Below are positions 1-12,018 of a DNA stretch of 64,000 nt, piece by piece. The stretch lies in contig CM021323.1 in the NCBI GenBank assembly GCA_010645155.1, positions 11,334,385-11,398,384 on the forward strand, read 5' to 3'. Source of the DNA: Tigriopus japonicus (lineage: Eukaryota > Arthropoda > Copepoda > Harpacticoida > Harpacticidae). Both the position numbers and the translations under genes were made by a program. Below the pieces are notes generated by a model. The model saw only the letters and a program-made list of their open reading frames with translations, ran no database searches and had not been told where the DNA came from. Positions within the stretch are counted from its first letter, which is position 1. Each line of letters begins with the position of its first letter.

Positions 1-1434
1 CCTTCCCTTCTAAGGCTAAATGCAGACATTTCCTAGCCTCATCGCTAACCTGACTCAAGATAGCCTCCATCATGAAAATGGAAGGAAAAACTAACAACCA
101 ACTCTAACAAAAGTAATGAGAGAAGAAGAAAGATTAACAGGAAACAACAACTAGGTGAAGAAGCTGACCAGACTGACCTAGCCCAAGAGAGGGAGCCAAC
201 CAAACAATTTCACACCTAACTGTGAAAAGACAGTCACCTAATGGAATAGTACCCTTTCTGGCCAACAGGAAAGAAGAAAAAACAAGAGTTTCGACCAACC
301 TAGCACTATTTGTTGTTATTATTAAAGTCATGATATGGAAAAATGCAAATATTTTGGATTTAACTATCACTAGGTTACCATGACGATAGAAAATGTATAA
401 TTAGGCTCAAAAACTAGACCTTGACTTGTGTCTTGCATAGTAACAACTTCAGGTTATTTGATCAATTCTTGCTACCACTTCGTCAAGGATTTAACTAGTG
501 TTGCGAGATTTTTGGAATATGGGATGTGGCCAGAAACAGTATTCCTTGAAACGGTGGCATCTTTTAATAAGAGGGCAAGACTTCATATGAAGGTGTATTT
601 GGTAATCTGTAAACTACTTGATATTGTTTTTGAGAACTTTCCAGCATTATCTAGTAACGCTGGATCAAATAATGAAAAGAAGCCGAATTATCAAGACTTT
701 GCAGCTTTGGCAAAAGATGGTGGGACCTAACTTTTGAGCTAACCTTTCCGTTCGAGACAAGAGACAAGTTACATAACAATCAAATTTCAAAGATTTACTC
801 CAGCTAAACCCATTGAAGTTCAAGTAACACTAATTTTATCGCCAATAACACCATCCAGGTTAACATTTTTTCCCGTGAACAATGAATGAGACCATGAATG
901 AGAGCCAGAAAAACCATGTATTCGCTAAAATATCTCAAAACCAGGCATCCTTGCAGCAATCCCGAGGAAAATAAAAAAGGGGGAATCCAATATGGAAGAC
1001 TATGTGCTTCGAAATGTCAAGAGTGTGTTTAAAGTGGGTTTGGCTGTTGGCATGAAGGCACAGGCTCGAATTTGCGAGATGATGGACACCTAGAAAGGAC
1101 ATGTAACCGATGATCAAATAATAACTACATTTTTGAATCGAAACAAATTATGGAAGTCACGAGGACATAACTGACCCACTTGTCCTCTCTCTAAACTACA
1201 TCTGCCATTTCATGTTGAAAGCATGTTTCCTATTCAAGACACCCAAAGTGATTGGAGTGCGGTCGTCGGTAAGTTGCTCGCGTAAAATATTGGCTTGAAT
1301 GGATTTTTTCCCATAATTATGCCCGCCGCATCACGATGCAAGTTACACCAGGGGCATGCGAGCCTCCTTCGACATTGAGTGCAAACTGCAAATAGGTGTA
1401 ACCCACCACAATTCACATCGTCATGTTTCGAAGG
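1..1434. other. No recognisable gene
   Basis: I see no gene I can name here. The longest plus-strand open stretch is 428-730 (100 codons). It has a mixed, non-repetitive composition, but no motif I recognise and no clear splice sites around it. It could be an exon, a transposon remnant or chance. The short open frames on the minus strand look like chance. The last 150 bases are the upstream region of the cuticle-like gene that follows. Confidence 0.4.
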
Positions 1435-1439
1435 GCTCC

Positions 1440-1447
1440 TATAAAAG
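1440..1447 (+). promoter_or_regulatory. TATA box of cuticle-like gene 1
   Basis: TATAAAAG lies 48 bp before the start codon. The same octamer followed by GCTTC stands at the matching place before the two paralogues (6029 and 26931). All three also share CCAGTTCATC about 20 bp further on, a likely initiator or leader element. Confidence 0.75.
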
Positions 1448-1494
1448 CTTCCACAACACTGATCTCGGTATCCAGTTCATCTGAAACAATCAAA

Positions 1495-1845
1495 ATGAAG
1501 TGTGCTCTCGTAAGGACTCTCAAACCTCACCCAACCACAGGGAGTATAACACTAATCAATTCTCACCTTCATATATTATAGCTTGTTGCTCTTTGCTTGG
1601 CTTTCTTCTCCGCCGTGAATGCCTCCTACGGCTACGGCTATCCCGCTGGGGCCGCTTATCCCGCTGGTGCTCAAGGGCTCGTCACCTACCCAAATGGCGC
1701 CACCGTCCCCGTTGAACCTTACCCCGTTCAAGCTGCCCGTGCCGCTCATTTGACCGCTAAGGCCGCTAGTTATGCCGCTTATGGTGTCCCCGCTTACGGT
1801 TATGCCGGATACGCCGCACCCGTGGCTTATGGATATGGACATTAA
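1495..1845 (+). CDS. Small secreted Tyr/Gly/Ala-rich cuticle-like protein, copy 1
   Basis: There are two exons, 1495-1509 and 1582-1845, with a 72-bp GT-AG intron after codon 5, giving about 92 residues. The first 19 or so residues are a classic signal peptide (MKCALLVALCLAFF...), cleaved near NA|SYG. The mature chain is low in complexity: YGYGYPAGAAYPAGAQ, then a more conserved middle (NGATVPVEPYPVQAARA), then an Ala/Tyr/Gly tail ending YGYGH. No Rebers-Riddiford chitin-binding motif is visible. The composition resembles arthropod structural cuticle or shell-matrix peptides, so an extracellular structural role is inferred. A TATA box and a poly(A) signal frame the gene. Two intact paralogues and one broken one lie downstream. 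Confidence 0.85.
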
Positions 1846-1977
1846 AATGGAGTGTGGAAGAGGAGAAGACTCGTCAAAGAGAGATCAAGTGATCACCTAT
1901 ATTTTTTTGCTCAAATTTGAAAATCTAAAAAAAAAAAGAATTAGTGTCATTTGCGTATCTTTTTCTTGAACCTTTGA

Positions 1978-1983
1978 AATAAA
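1978..1983 (+). terminator. Poly(A) signal of cuticle-like gene 1
   Basis: AATAAA lies 133 bp after the stop codon. The 3' UTR around it is shared with the paralogues at 6570 and 27470. Confidence 0.7.
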
Positions 1984-1989
1984 GTTATG

Positions 1990-2950
1990 CGTTTGACCTA
2001 ATCCAAAAAAAACGAATTGCTTTTATTGAACGTTGAAAACTTAATTGTGTTTTGACTTTGATTCAGCAAAGTTTAGTGTACTTTATTAATGGATTATGAT
2101 CGCTTTGATCGGATGACGCCTGTAGGGCCAAATTGAACTTTGGCATAACGTTTTCCGCACAAATCCCATTTCCAGTAAAGTTATGAACGGATTCAATGTG
2201 CACCTGAAAAGAGACCATAAATGTGGAGCTTTTGAGTTGTTATTGACATTGTAAAAAGAATGAGTGTTTCAGCAAACTTTTCTTTTCCTTTGATTGTCTG
2301 GTCTTATTAGCTCAAGAAAAACTTCACCTTTAATTCTGCGTTGAGAACCAAAAATTGCAAGATTGCCTGAAGGACCCAATGAGTATTTCACATTTGACCT
2401 TTCCAAGGCTGCTCTGGCCGCTCGTAGCATTCTTGAAATTATTCAAATTATAACTCAATCTTGGTTACTCAAATGCGGTCAAAAATGATAAAGATATGTT
2501 GTGCAAGAAACACCGAATTTGAAAAATTAAAGGGTTCTTCTGCTGAACGATATAATACATGAGCTTTTTTTCGACTATGGACTTAAGTATGAGAATCATT
2601 CGTTCACTTCTACCAATAATTCTATCAAAATGAACCAAACAAGTTTTTTTCTTTAATTGTGTTTGGAGTATGCGTTCGGAAAATATGATGGTTTATTCCT
2701 GATCTCATGCTAGTGTAACGTTGGGTTTGGAAGATAATTCCGATCAAATCTTAGTACAAAAGAGAGAATAGAATGAATGTTAAAAAAACTAGTGTTGGAT
2801 TACCATACAGGTACTTGTGTAGTTTTTTCGTTCACAAAGTTTAGACCTGCCTGACTTAGATGATAGTGCTCTGAGCTTAGAAAGGAAACGTTTACTCAAA
2901 ACTTCAATTGAGCTGAAATTGACCAACAAGATCTCATTTGCTTCTCATAT
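1990..2950. other. AT-rich intergenic stretch without gene
   Basis: I see no open frame or repeat structure I can support in these roughly 960 bases. Block A of the segmental duplication begins at its end. Confidence 0.5.
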
Positions 2951-3206
2951 AACCCAAGGATCACTCGATCCTGGCTATTGGCCGGATGTCTCGGCTATTG
3001 GCAAGTCATTTTTCGAATTCTGGGCTAGACAGAGAAAAATTTAATCAAACCAATTCTCCGACTGGCAATTCAAACCTCACATGCTTAATTTCAACTTGAT
3101 TGACTAAAATATGTGTCAGTAAGAGTAATTTGAAGCAAAGAGCATAGCGCGCTTTTCCGGCCGAACATCGCACATTTGGTTTTTTTTTCTCTCGTTTCCG
3201 CGCGTA

Positions 3207-4835
3207 CAGTCAGGAGCAAAAGTGTTTGTAACGTGACGAGAAAACCAGAAAATCCTTTATATCCAATTAAATACTATGCTAAGAAGTTTGTAAGAATGTA
3301 ATATTTTTTTCCGATTAAGAATAATACCAGTTTCCCGCAATTGTTTTATAAAAATGTCTGAAACTAACTTTTAATTATTAAAAATAAAATTTTAGATAGT
3401 GCAAAAGTATTCGTAACGCGCAAAAAAGTTAACAAAATAGGTTTATAAACAGATTTTTCATCAGAAAAAATTGATCGAAAGATGTAGAACATTCTGGAAA
3501 GCCGGAGAAAAGTCATTTAGTCTCCTTTTTTCCAAGATTTTCTAGATCTTTCTTGGATCTTATAAATTTTACGGAATTGAACAATTGCTTCACAGTCAGC
3601 CAATCATGACCAAGGTCAAGGAGCTCGACAAGGACTTGAAGTTGAAGATAGTAAGTCTTCATCATGGAGGCAAGGGCTAGAGAGCCATTTCGAAGCTTCT
3701 GGACATCCCGATTTCAACGATTCAGTACGTCGTGAAGAAGGCACAAAAGAACGGAACGGTTGAGAACCTCCCAAGATCCGGTCGTCCAAGGAAACTGTCA
3801 GCCAGATTTGAGAGGAAGATTGTCAGAGAAGTCACAAATAATCCTCGAACAACGGTCAAGGACATCCGGAACAGTCTCAGTGAAAATGGATTGTCCATCT
3901 CGAGGTTTACTGTTGCTCGCTCACTTCACAAAGCAGGATTGAAGTCTTGTCGCCCACGGAAGACTCCCTTGCTCAAGGATAGACACTTGAAGGCTCGCTT
4001 GGAATTTGCCAAGAAGTACCTTGACAAGACCAGTGACTTTTGGTCTAGGATTCTTTGGTCAGATGAGACAAAGGTTGAGCTTTTTGGTCACAACGATGTT
4101 CAAAGGATTTGGCGACGTAAAGGAGAAGCGTTTCATCCAAAAAACACCATCCCTACGGTCAAGCACGGTGGAGGATTGATCATGTTAAGGGGCTCCTTTT
4201 CCGCCAAAGGCACCGGTAACCTCGTGAGAATTCATGGGACAATGAAAAAAGAAGACTATCGGGATATCTTGGCTGAGAATCTCCAGAGTTCAGCGCAGAA
4301 ACTTCGGCTTGGTCGACAGTTCGTCTTCCAGCACGACAACGACCCTAAGCACAACATCATTTTGGTCAAGAAATGGTTGAAGGACAATCGGATTAAGGTC
4401 TTGGACTGGCCCTCCATGATTCCGGACCTTAATCCAATTGAAAACCTTTGGAGAGAATTAAAAGTCCGCATCCGTGCAAGACATCCAAAGACAATGGACG
4501 ACCTGGAGCAAATCTGTTATGAAGAATGGGCTGACATTCCTTCAGATGTATGTAAAAATCTTGTAAATGATTATAAAAAACGTCTCTTAAGTGTAATTCA
4601 GCAAAAAGGGCATTCAATAAACTATACGAATACTTTTGCTCTTGGTCTAAAACATGTTCTGAGCAGTTTTTTAACCAAAATCTTGTAAATTTTTAAAAAG
4701 AAAAGTATCATAGCTTTTAATTGATAAAAGAATAACTAAGGAGCAAAATGGTTCTTAAATGTATTTTTCAAAAATCGAGTATCATTTAAAAATCAATAAA
4801 ATTTTCGAGGTTACGAATACTTTTGCTCCTGACTG
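3207..4835 (+). mobile_element. Tc1-like DNA transposon (DD34E) with TA target duplication
   Basis: The ends are inverted repeats beginning CAGTCAGGAGCAAAAGT, flanked by TA at 3205-3206 and 4836-4837. Internal copies of the repeat core (GCAAAAGTATTCGTAACGCG at 3401-3420, inverted near 4626-4640) give the nested IR/DR end structure known from Tc1 elements such as Sleeping Beauty. Block B at about 25,690 shows the site without the insertion, which confirms both ends. The length is 1629 bp. Confidence 0.93.
3606..4688 (+). pseudogene. Tc1 transposase, one premature stop
   Basis: A reading frame from ATG 3606 to TAA 4686-4688 would give about 360 residues, but TAG at 3678-3680 interrupts codon 25. 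The open part from about 3732 covers the rest of the paired helix-turn-helix DNA-binding region with a GRPRK linker, then the catalytic domain. Catalytic Asp is in LWSDETK. The second Asp is in QHDNDPKH. Glu in NPIENLW follows 34 residues later, so the triad is DD34E and complete. The C-terminus reads on into the right terminal repeat region. A downstream start could in principle still give a protein lacking the first DNA-binding helices. Otherwise this is a lightly decayed copy. Confidence 0.9.
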
Positions 4836-4837
4836 TA

Positions 4838-5990
4838 TGTATTGTGATTGTAGCAAATTTTGAAACGTTGTTTCTCGTAAATAGAGGAACCTATCGTGCT
4901 GAAATTCAGCAAACGACGTCCTCATATGATTGTTTAATCATTCTTATCAAAACAAAGTCATTTTGATTTATTTGTATATAAACCTTGTCCCAAAATAAGA
5001 ACATATCTAGTCACAACTGTCCCAGTCATCTTATACAAAAGGAAAAAACAGACAAACTAGACCCAAAGCATTTGGTCTAAAATTGGAATTATTGAAAAAT
5101 TGTGACAATTAACCCACCTATGAGGTAGGATAAAGTTGGATAGTGCAATTTGCACCTTAGGGTGTTTTGCTCAATTTGGCGATGTTTCAATATTTTGAAA
5201 CCATTTTCAATATTAGACTATTTCCCGTGTCTCCGAAAGTTAGCGGAAATTTGTTTGAATGGTATATTTTGAGCGTACCAAATATCTGTTCAAAGAGAAA
5301 TAATTGATTATGTTACTATTTGTGGCAACAAGTAATGTGATTTTCAAAGCACCCGCTAAAAAAAGAAAATTTGGATCCAATACACATTCGAATTTAATGA
5401 GACAAAACTAGAAATATTTGGCTTTCCCCACAATAAGTATCTTTTGAAATTAGAAATGGAAAATTAAGGAGATAATTCTTAGTTTAAAGTTTTTAAATCC
5501 AATGTTTGGGATTCCACTCCTCAAAAGTTGGTTCCACCTCAAAATAGGTTCTTGGAGTTTTTCGGGATCCACCTTGTGATGAGCCGACCTCAAACCGATC
5601 TCGTCCGAATCAAAGTAGTAAAAAAGATATTGAATTGGATGGTATTTCAATCAGGTCAAGTTTTCAATGTCATAAATGTGTTTGGGCTTTTGTTGTCGCT
5701 TCACTGAGTTCTACAGTTCAAAGGCGGTAACGGAAGCTTACGTTATTCATAATAGAAATATAAAAAAACAATGAAAAACCTTCTCTTGACCACGTACGTT
5801 TTAGTTTGTTCATGTATGGTGCAGTGAGCTAGACGAATCGTATCGTTTGGTTCTTGTCCACAAATGTCCTTTGGCTTTTCGTTTTGAATGGAAGGGAAGG
5901 ATTGAACTGAACCAGCAAACAGAAGCAAGCACCACCCCTCATTTTACATTGTCATGATTCGAACGGCAAAGTGTTATCGTTGATGTAGTT
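4838..5990. other. Intergenic part of block A, no gene
   Basis: This is the diverged upstream part of block A. I see no gene. The short open frames (for example 5450-5650 minus) are not conserved as reading frames in block B. From about 5715 the sequence becomes the near-identical promoter-proximal part of cuticle gene 2. Confidence 0.5.
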
Positions 5991-6028
5991 GTTCTCCTAC
6001 TCCCTCTCTTTGTACTAAGACGTGCTCC

Positions 6029-6036
6029 TATAAAAG
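6029..6036 (+). promoter_or_regulatory. TATA box of cuticle-like gene 2
   Basis: TATAAAAG lies 48 bp before the start codon, followed by the shared CCAGTTCATC leader element. It is identical in the 26.9 kb copy. Confidence 0.75.
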
Positions 6037-6083
6037 CTTCAACATCGTTGAACACATCAGCCAGTTCATCATCATCAACCAAA

Positions 6084-6440
6084 ATGAAGTGTGCTCTCGT
6101 AAGGACTTTAATGTCAATCCTGCCGAAGGGAGTAAAAGCGTAATCAGATTCTCACCTTTGTTTCATTTAGCTTGTTGCTCTTTGCTTGGCTTTCTTCTCC
6201 GCCGTTAATGCCTCTTACGGCTACGGCTACGGTTATCCCGCTGGCGCCGCTTATCCCGCTGGTGCTCAAGGTCTGGTGACCCATCCCAATGGGGCCACCG
6301 TCCCTGTTGAGCCCTTTCCCGTTCAAGCTGCCCGTGCGGATCATTTGAACTCTAAGGCCATCGCTTATGCCTCTTACGGTGTTCCCGCTTACGGTTATGC
6401 TGGATACGCCGCACCCTTGGCTTATGGATATGGACATTAA
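6084..6440 (+). CDS. Small secreted Tyr/Gly/Ala-rich cuticle-like protein, copy 2
   Basis: The exons are 6084-6098 and 6171-6440, with a 72-bp intron at the same place as in copy 1, giving about 94 residues. The signal peptide is the same as in copy 1. The mature chain has one extra YG repeat (SYGYGYGYPAGAAYP), the conserved NGATVPVEPFPVQAARA block and the same YGYGH end. The protein is identical to copy 3 at 26,986-27,342, and the intron and about 370 bp upstream also look identical. The role is inferred as a structural cuticle or matrix peptide. Confidence 0.85.
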
Positions 6441-6569
6441 AATGGAACTTGGAAGAGGAGAAGACTCATCAAAGAGAGATCAAGTGATCACCTATATTTT
6501 TTTGCTCAAATTTGAAAATCTACAAAAACAGCTTTAGTGCCATTTACGTAACTTTGTTCGGACCTTCGA

Positions 6570-6575
6570 AATAAA
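6570..6575 (+). terminator. Poly(A) signal of cuticle-like gene 2
   Basis: AATAAA lies 129 bp after the stop, in a 3' UTR that aligns with the other copies but differs from copy 3 by several bases. Confidence 0.7.
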
Positions 6576-6765
6576 ATTTTGTGTTTGGCCAATTCAAAAT
6601 ACGAGGGACATTTCTTAATATGAAATTTTGAATTTTGAATGCAATCGATATGACTGATGAAGTGCAAGTTTAGTACAAAATATTTTAATTTTGTTTCATT
6701 ACCCTATATGTATATTATTATTAATGATGGACCGAAAGGGTCTCGATCGCCGGTGCCTGATCGCC

Positions 6766-7210
6766 GATCCCACCTGGCTCCGGTTTCATGTATCCAACGT
6801 TCACTCCTTGATGGAATACGTCCACGGAAGCCAGAAAAAGGTCGTCCACGGTCCGCTCGCCTACCCACGGTTCACGATTAGTGAAATAGAAAATGAGGCA
6901 AAATCCTAATAAGCCGATCCAAAAATTAACCATGAAAAATATTTAAAAAACTACTATGCAACAGTTGCCCATGACCAACAGTTCAAATCATTTTTGAGAA
7001 TTTCTACATAGTAGTTTACGAAACATCGGCTTCCTTGGCCAATTTCCGGATTGATCTCAAAAGCGGGATTTTGCCTCATTCTGTCCCACCAGTCGGATGG
7101 CCTTGGGTGCAAGAGAAGACTGTGAATGGCCACTTTCTGGTTTCCATGGACGTGGTCCATCAAGGAGCGGATATTGGATTCAGAAAATGGTAGCCAGGTG
7201 GCATCCCACA
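6766..7210. repeat. Imperfect long palindrome with coding-like arms
   Basis: The arms are about 6766-6965 and 6985-7210, with the centre near CTACTATG ... CATAGTAG. Read outward from the right end on the minus strand, the right arm gives a 70-odd-residue open frame containing ATWLPFSESNIRSLMDHVHG. Read on plus, the left arm gives the related PTWLRFHVSNVHSLMEYVHG. The shared pattern is TWL.F..SN..SLM..VHG.QK. The source protein is not recognised. It looks like a fragment of a coding sequence duplicated head to head. Confidence 0.6.
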
Positions 7211-7319
7211 ACTTTTATTTCATTGTTTTACGAGTTTTTGGGCAAGCAGCAAAGCAGTCACAACCTCCTTTCATATATTTATCTCATATTTTTAAATGGT
7301 AAGCCACTTTTTTGTTCAA

Positions 7320-7583
7320 ATCCAGGGCAGCATGGGTTTCGAGCCCATTTTAGTACAGTCAGCCAATTGGTTGACCATATCGAGCAGATCATTGAGGGGC
7401 TTGAAAGTCACGAGTCAGTTGATGTAGTCTATCTTGACTTTGCCAAGGCCTTCGATAAGGTAGATCATGGTCTTTTGCTCGATCAACTCAACGAGCTTGG
7501 AATCCAGGGTAAGGTCCTAAATTGGATTGGTAGTTTTATGAGTGATAGGAAGCAAATAGTCAAGGATGAAGGATCATATAGTG
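7320..7583 (+). pseudogene. Non-LTR retrotransposon (LINE) reverse transcriptase, 5' fragment
   Basis: The frame shows hallmarks of the early LINE reverse-transcriptase domain: QHGFR, then SQLVDHIEQ, then VDVVYLDFAKAFDKVDHG, then WIGSFMSDRKQIV. It breaks off at 7584, exactly where the inverted-repeat element begins, and resumes at about 12,797 with YDVKSGVPQGS. The parent is therefore one LINE of the CR1/L2/jockey kind, later split. Everything upstream of the RT domain is missing, as is usual for 5'-truncated LINEs. Confidence 0.85.
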
Positions 7584-7884
7584 GCTTAGAAAGGAACCCA
7601 ATCAAAACGGCAGGTTGCGTGAGTAATTTCGTAATCTTGTGTCAATCTAGAGAGAAGCCATTGAATGAAGTGGAATAAATGATATGTGATATAAATGATA
7701 TCTGTGAGCCATATCGGGCCATGGAGGAACTGGTACAAAGCCAAAACTCGCCCACGAGTACGTTTGAAACCATCCCCAATGGTGACGACCGACAAACCAC
7801 CAATGAGAACCAGATTTCCCTGCTGGGTCTAAATGGGCAATTTTATCGAGTTCTAACATTACCAATTTGCAGGATGGAATGTCT

Positions 7885-8082
7885 TGTTGGAATTGTAGCA
7901 GAGAGTGGAACAAAACTATCTCACACGGATTTATTCGGGGCGCTTCTATTTTCGTCATATATCGTGGGACAACAAACTTGTATCAATTACGCGGGAAAAA
8001 CCAACTAACGACGCAACAATAAAAAAAACAAACGCTGAACCTATCATTAGGAGTGACGAATGGCTAACCGATAAATTCAACA
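7885..8082 (-). repeat. 3' LTR of the copia element
   Basis: This is 198 bp with TG...CA ends, identical to 12019-12216. In the element's own orientation it is the downstream LTR, reached through the polypurine tract. Confidence 0.95.
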
Positions 8083-8091
8083 TTCCCCCTC
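8083..8091 (-). other. Polypurine tract of the copia element
   Basis: Read on minus, GAGGGGGAA directly abuts the 3' LTR. It is the usual plus-strand primer position in LTR elements and overlaps the pol stop codon (8090-8092). Confidence 0.8.
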
Positions 8092-11000
8092 ATTCGAAGC
8101 TCCTTTGATTCAAGTTGCATAGGTGGTTCAGTCTGGAGAGCTTGGGTCTGGGCAATGCCTTTGTAAGCATATCCGCTATCATCTCGTCCGTTTTGCAATA
8201 TTTCAAGATGATGGTGCCCAACATCACTTGCTCTCTCGTGAAATGGTATCTGATATCAATGTGTTTGGCCCTCCCATGATACTGTGGGTTCTTCGCCAAA
8301 CCAATGGAAGGAAGATTGTCTTCATATATTGCCGTAGGGCCCTCAATCACTTCCCCTGCACTCGACAATAAATTTCTCAGCCACATTGCTTCCTGGGAAG
8401 CGCTCGATAAGGCCATGTATTCGGCCTCGGCAGTGGACAGAGCAACACTTTGCTGTTTCTGGCTCTTCCAAGAAACTGGTCCTCCGGCGATCAGAAACAT
8501 GTAACCAGACGTTGAGCGCCTGTCTTCCGGGTCACCCGCCCAATCAGCATCCGAATAGCCATGTAATTCACTCGCTCGATCACGGGAGTAAGTAATTCCG
8601 ATATCCAATGATCCCCTGAGATATCTCAGGATCCTCTTCACCGCACTCCAATGGTCATTGGTTGGATGGGAATTGAACTTGGCCACAGACGCTACAGCAT
8701 AGGCCATATCAGGCCTTGTCCTCACGGCCAAGTAGAGCAAAGCCCCAACAACAGATCTATATTCCGTTGGACGAACGGGATCCTCATCTTCTCTCGCTTT
8801 GATCAGTTTCAGGTTGGTCTCCATTGGTGTATCGGCTGGCTTGCATTCTTCCATTCCCACTTTCTCAATCAGATCTCGAGAGTATTGGGGTTGACCAATC
8901 CAAAACAATCCGCGCTCCCTGTCTTGCCTCACACTTATTCCAAGGAAATGACGTAGGAGACCCAGATCTTTGGCTTTAAAACGTTCAGCCAACTTTCTTT
9001 TTATCTTCTTCAATTCTTCCTCATCTTTTCCAGCCAAAATGAGATCATCCACATAGACTGCCAGAAAAATCTTGTCCCGGCCACTTGTGTAATAGAAACA
9101 CGGATCTTCAGTTGTTTGGATGAATCCAAAGTCCTTGAGCACACTGTCCAACATTGAGTTCCAAACCCGAGGCGATTGCTTGAGGCCATATAGGCCCTTC
9201 TTTAGACGACAAACCATGCTCTCTTTGCCCTTCGTCTCGAATCCTTCAGGCTGGCTCACAAAAATTTCTTCTTCGATTTCTCCGTTTAAGAACGCAGTTT
9301 TAATATCCATTTGATGAACGATAAGGCCTTTAGCCGCTGACAGGGCAAGAATGACACGCACTGTCTCAAATCTAACGACGGGACAAAACGTCTCGTCATA
9401 ATCAAGACCATACTTTTGTGTGAATCCCTTCGCTACCAATCTTGCTTTGTAGCGTTCCGGATTGCCATTCTCGTCTCTTTTTATCTTGAAAACCCACTTG
9501 GTTCCAACCACACGTTCGTCTGTGGGCTTCTCGACCAGGTCCCAAACATCGTTTTCCTCGAGAGATTGAAGCTCTTCCTCCACGGCTCTTTTCCATTTCT
9601 CTGAATCATCTCGACCTAAAGCCTCATGGATGGTAAGGGGATCATCTTCAGCGGCACGAGCTGAGCACGTCCACTCTCCAAAGCGTAGAGGTTATCTTCG
9701 CACTCTGTGTGACCGTCGAACTACGTCATCTTCTTGACCTTCAACGTGATCTCCTTCCCGGTCATTTTCGTTATTCTTATCTTTAGCATCATCTGGACCC
9801 CCGAAAATGTGCAGATCCACGAGATCATTAACATCTACGGCGCAATCACGGTCATCACCTCTTGAGATTTCAAATCCGTTTTTCTCCTCGTCAAACACCA
9901 CATCACGACTGAAGAGAACTCGTTTTCGATTGCGATCATAAAGGCGGTATCCTTTAACTTGTTCGCCATATCCGAGCATAACCAAGGGTCTGGATTTCGA
10001 ATCCAGCTTTCCCCTCTCTTCTTTGATGACATGTCCGTGAGCGAGGCAGCCTACTCGTCGTAAATGAGCCACATCGGGCTTTTCACCCGTCCAGGCCTCA
10101 AACGGAGTTTTACCAACTAGCGCCTTAGTTGGAGATCGATTTCGAAGGTAAACGGCTGTGGAGATCACCTCAGCCCAGAATCTAAGGGGAAATCCTCCAT
10201 CGACCAACATGGCCCTCGTTGCCTCAACTAGGGTTCTGTTCATGCGCTCGGCCACTCCATTTTGCTCCGGATTGTGCGGGATCGTCAGCTCGTGATGGAT
10301 ACCCTCATTTCTCAGGTAAGACTCGAACTCCTTGGATGTGAATTCCCCTCCATTGTCCGTGCGAAGGACCTTGAGCTCGAATTCGGCTTGCTTTTCAACC
10401 ATGGACTTCCACTGTTTAAACACGTTAAAGACCTCACTCTTCTTCTTCAGGATATAAATCCAAATATAGCGGGTATTACCGTCAATGAAGGTGAGAAAAT
10501 AAAGTCCACTACTAAGAGAAGCTTCGCCCATTTTACCACAAACGTCGCTGTGGACCAGTCCAAGCTTCTCCGTTGCTCGTCTTTGAGAGAGCTTTGGAAA
10601 GGATGATCGGTGCAATTTACCTTGCACACAAGGCTCGCAAATTTCTGACGCGCTCGAGGCAATAAAATCCATGCCCGTGATCATTTTCTTCCGAAACATC
10701 TCCTCAACACCATGAACACCAAGATGTCCTAAGCGACGATGCCACTTCCAGAAATTTGATGCAGCAATATCCTCCTTCGTGGAAATCATGGCGCTTGGGG
10801 CTGGTCTGACGTAATCCAAATGGTACAACCCGTTCACTAATCTGGCATTAGCTACAACATTTTTCTTCTGGCCCATAATCAAGCATCTTTTTCCGCTGAA
10901 CTTTGCCGATGCTCCACGCTCGGAAGCCTTAGATATACTCAATAGGTTAAAGGAAAGCTCCGGAACCAGAAGGACATCGTGGAGTGTGCACTTAACATGG

Positions 11001-11971
11001 GCACTTCCGATCTTCATGTCCAACTCGACATTGCCCTCTTTAATTGATTCAACTCCTCTCCCATCCCCGAGCGTGATTTTGAGCGGCTTCTTGAGTTTCT
11101 TCAGACAACTGAACATACTCACATCGTTGCACATATGGCTAGTGGCGCCTGAATCCACTATCCATGCTTGATCCTCTTTCACCCACGAATTGGCCGAAAC
11201 TTGAGCGTGAAGCCCCAAATCCGGGACCATATTGACACTGGCCTTGTTGGCCTTACTGCCTTTGGAATCTTTCTTGCTCGCTAGCTTGACTCGGCAATCC
11301 TTCTTCACATGTCCTGGTTTACCACAACGGAAACATTCAAATACTCTTCCCTGGTGGGATGAGGTGAGGCCTTGCTCAACGTTCTTGGTTTCGCTGGTCT
11401 CACTCCTCTTCCGCTCCTCTGATGACAATCGTTCGATTACCGTTTCCCAAGAAGGGACATCCTCGTGAGCCTCCAAGGCTGTGACAAGCATCTGATAACT
11501 ATCCGGCCGAGAGGCCAGCAAATAAACTACTCGGTCCTCTTCCTCCACCGGACTTCCCACAACCGCTAACTCGTGGAAAAGTTCGGTCATGGCCTTCAGA
11601 TGCTCCTGAAGCCTTCCACCCTCTTTGAGCTGACATGTGAATAGCCTCCGCCTTAACTGGAGCTTGTTGGCCCAGCTCCGCCTCTGAAACTGGTTTTGGA
11701 GCAAATCCCAAACTTCTTTCGGGTCCGTGGGATCGCCCAAGAGATAAAGCAATCCCGGATCCACGGATAAAACTAGGATGGCCAAGGCCCGATCCTTCCG
11801 GATGCCGAACTTCCTCACGGCTTCCACGTTTCCCGAATCTGGAAAAGCCTCCGAACCGTCCACAATACCCCAAAGGGCGTCCTTTATCAAAGCCATCTTG
11901 GCCTGGATCTTCCAGGTGGCGTAATTCGGTCCCTTTAGTGGGACCACCACCGTTCTCTGTTCCAAGGACAT
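8090..11971 (-). pseudogene. copia gag-pol polyprotein, one in-frame stop
   Basis: A single frame of 1293 positions runs from ATG 11971, interrupted only by TAA at 9694-9692 (codon 760). In order: a gag domain; zinc knuckle CFRCGKPGHVKKDC near residue 215; aspartic protease WIVDSGATSH; integrase HHCC region (HRRLGHLG ... CEPCVQGK) and core HSDVCG / RTDNGGEF / NPEQNGVAERMNRTL; reverse transcriptase with DIKTAFLNG and YVDDLILAG; RNase H with DADWAGD, TAEAEYMAL and YEDN. The stop lies in the linker between integrase and RT. It may be a young null mutation or, less likely, a readthrough site. Frame and motifs are otherwise undamaged. Confidence 0.93.
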
Positions 11972-12008
11972 CACTACTACTTCACTATCGCAGATGAAGG
12001 TCACTGTA

Positions 12009-12018
12009 GCCCATAACC
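12009..12018 (-). other. Primer-binding site of the copia element
   Basis: Read on minus, GGTTATGGGC follows the 5' LTR directly. The Drosophila copia primer site has the same start and pairs with an internal part of initiator-Met tRNA (half-tRNA priming), so the same priming mode is inferred here. Confidence 0.75.

Larger units (their letters stand above)
2950..6695 (+). repeat. Segmental duplication block A (with cuticle gene 2)
   Basis: After removal of the Tc1 insertion at 3207-4835, this stretch aligns colinearly with block B (about 25,360-27,596). The upstream kilobase (4838-5700) carries many scattered substitutions and small indels against block B. About 5715-6445 looks identical to its partner. 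Part of the left end (2975-3180) and 4880-4965 also match a third, shorter copy at about 60,372-60,720. Confidence 0.8.

Noticed and set aside
11972..12004. Starting the copia polyprotein at 12,004
   Set aside because: That codon is GTG. The first ATG is at 11,971 and matches the expected gag start after the primer site.
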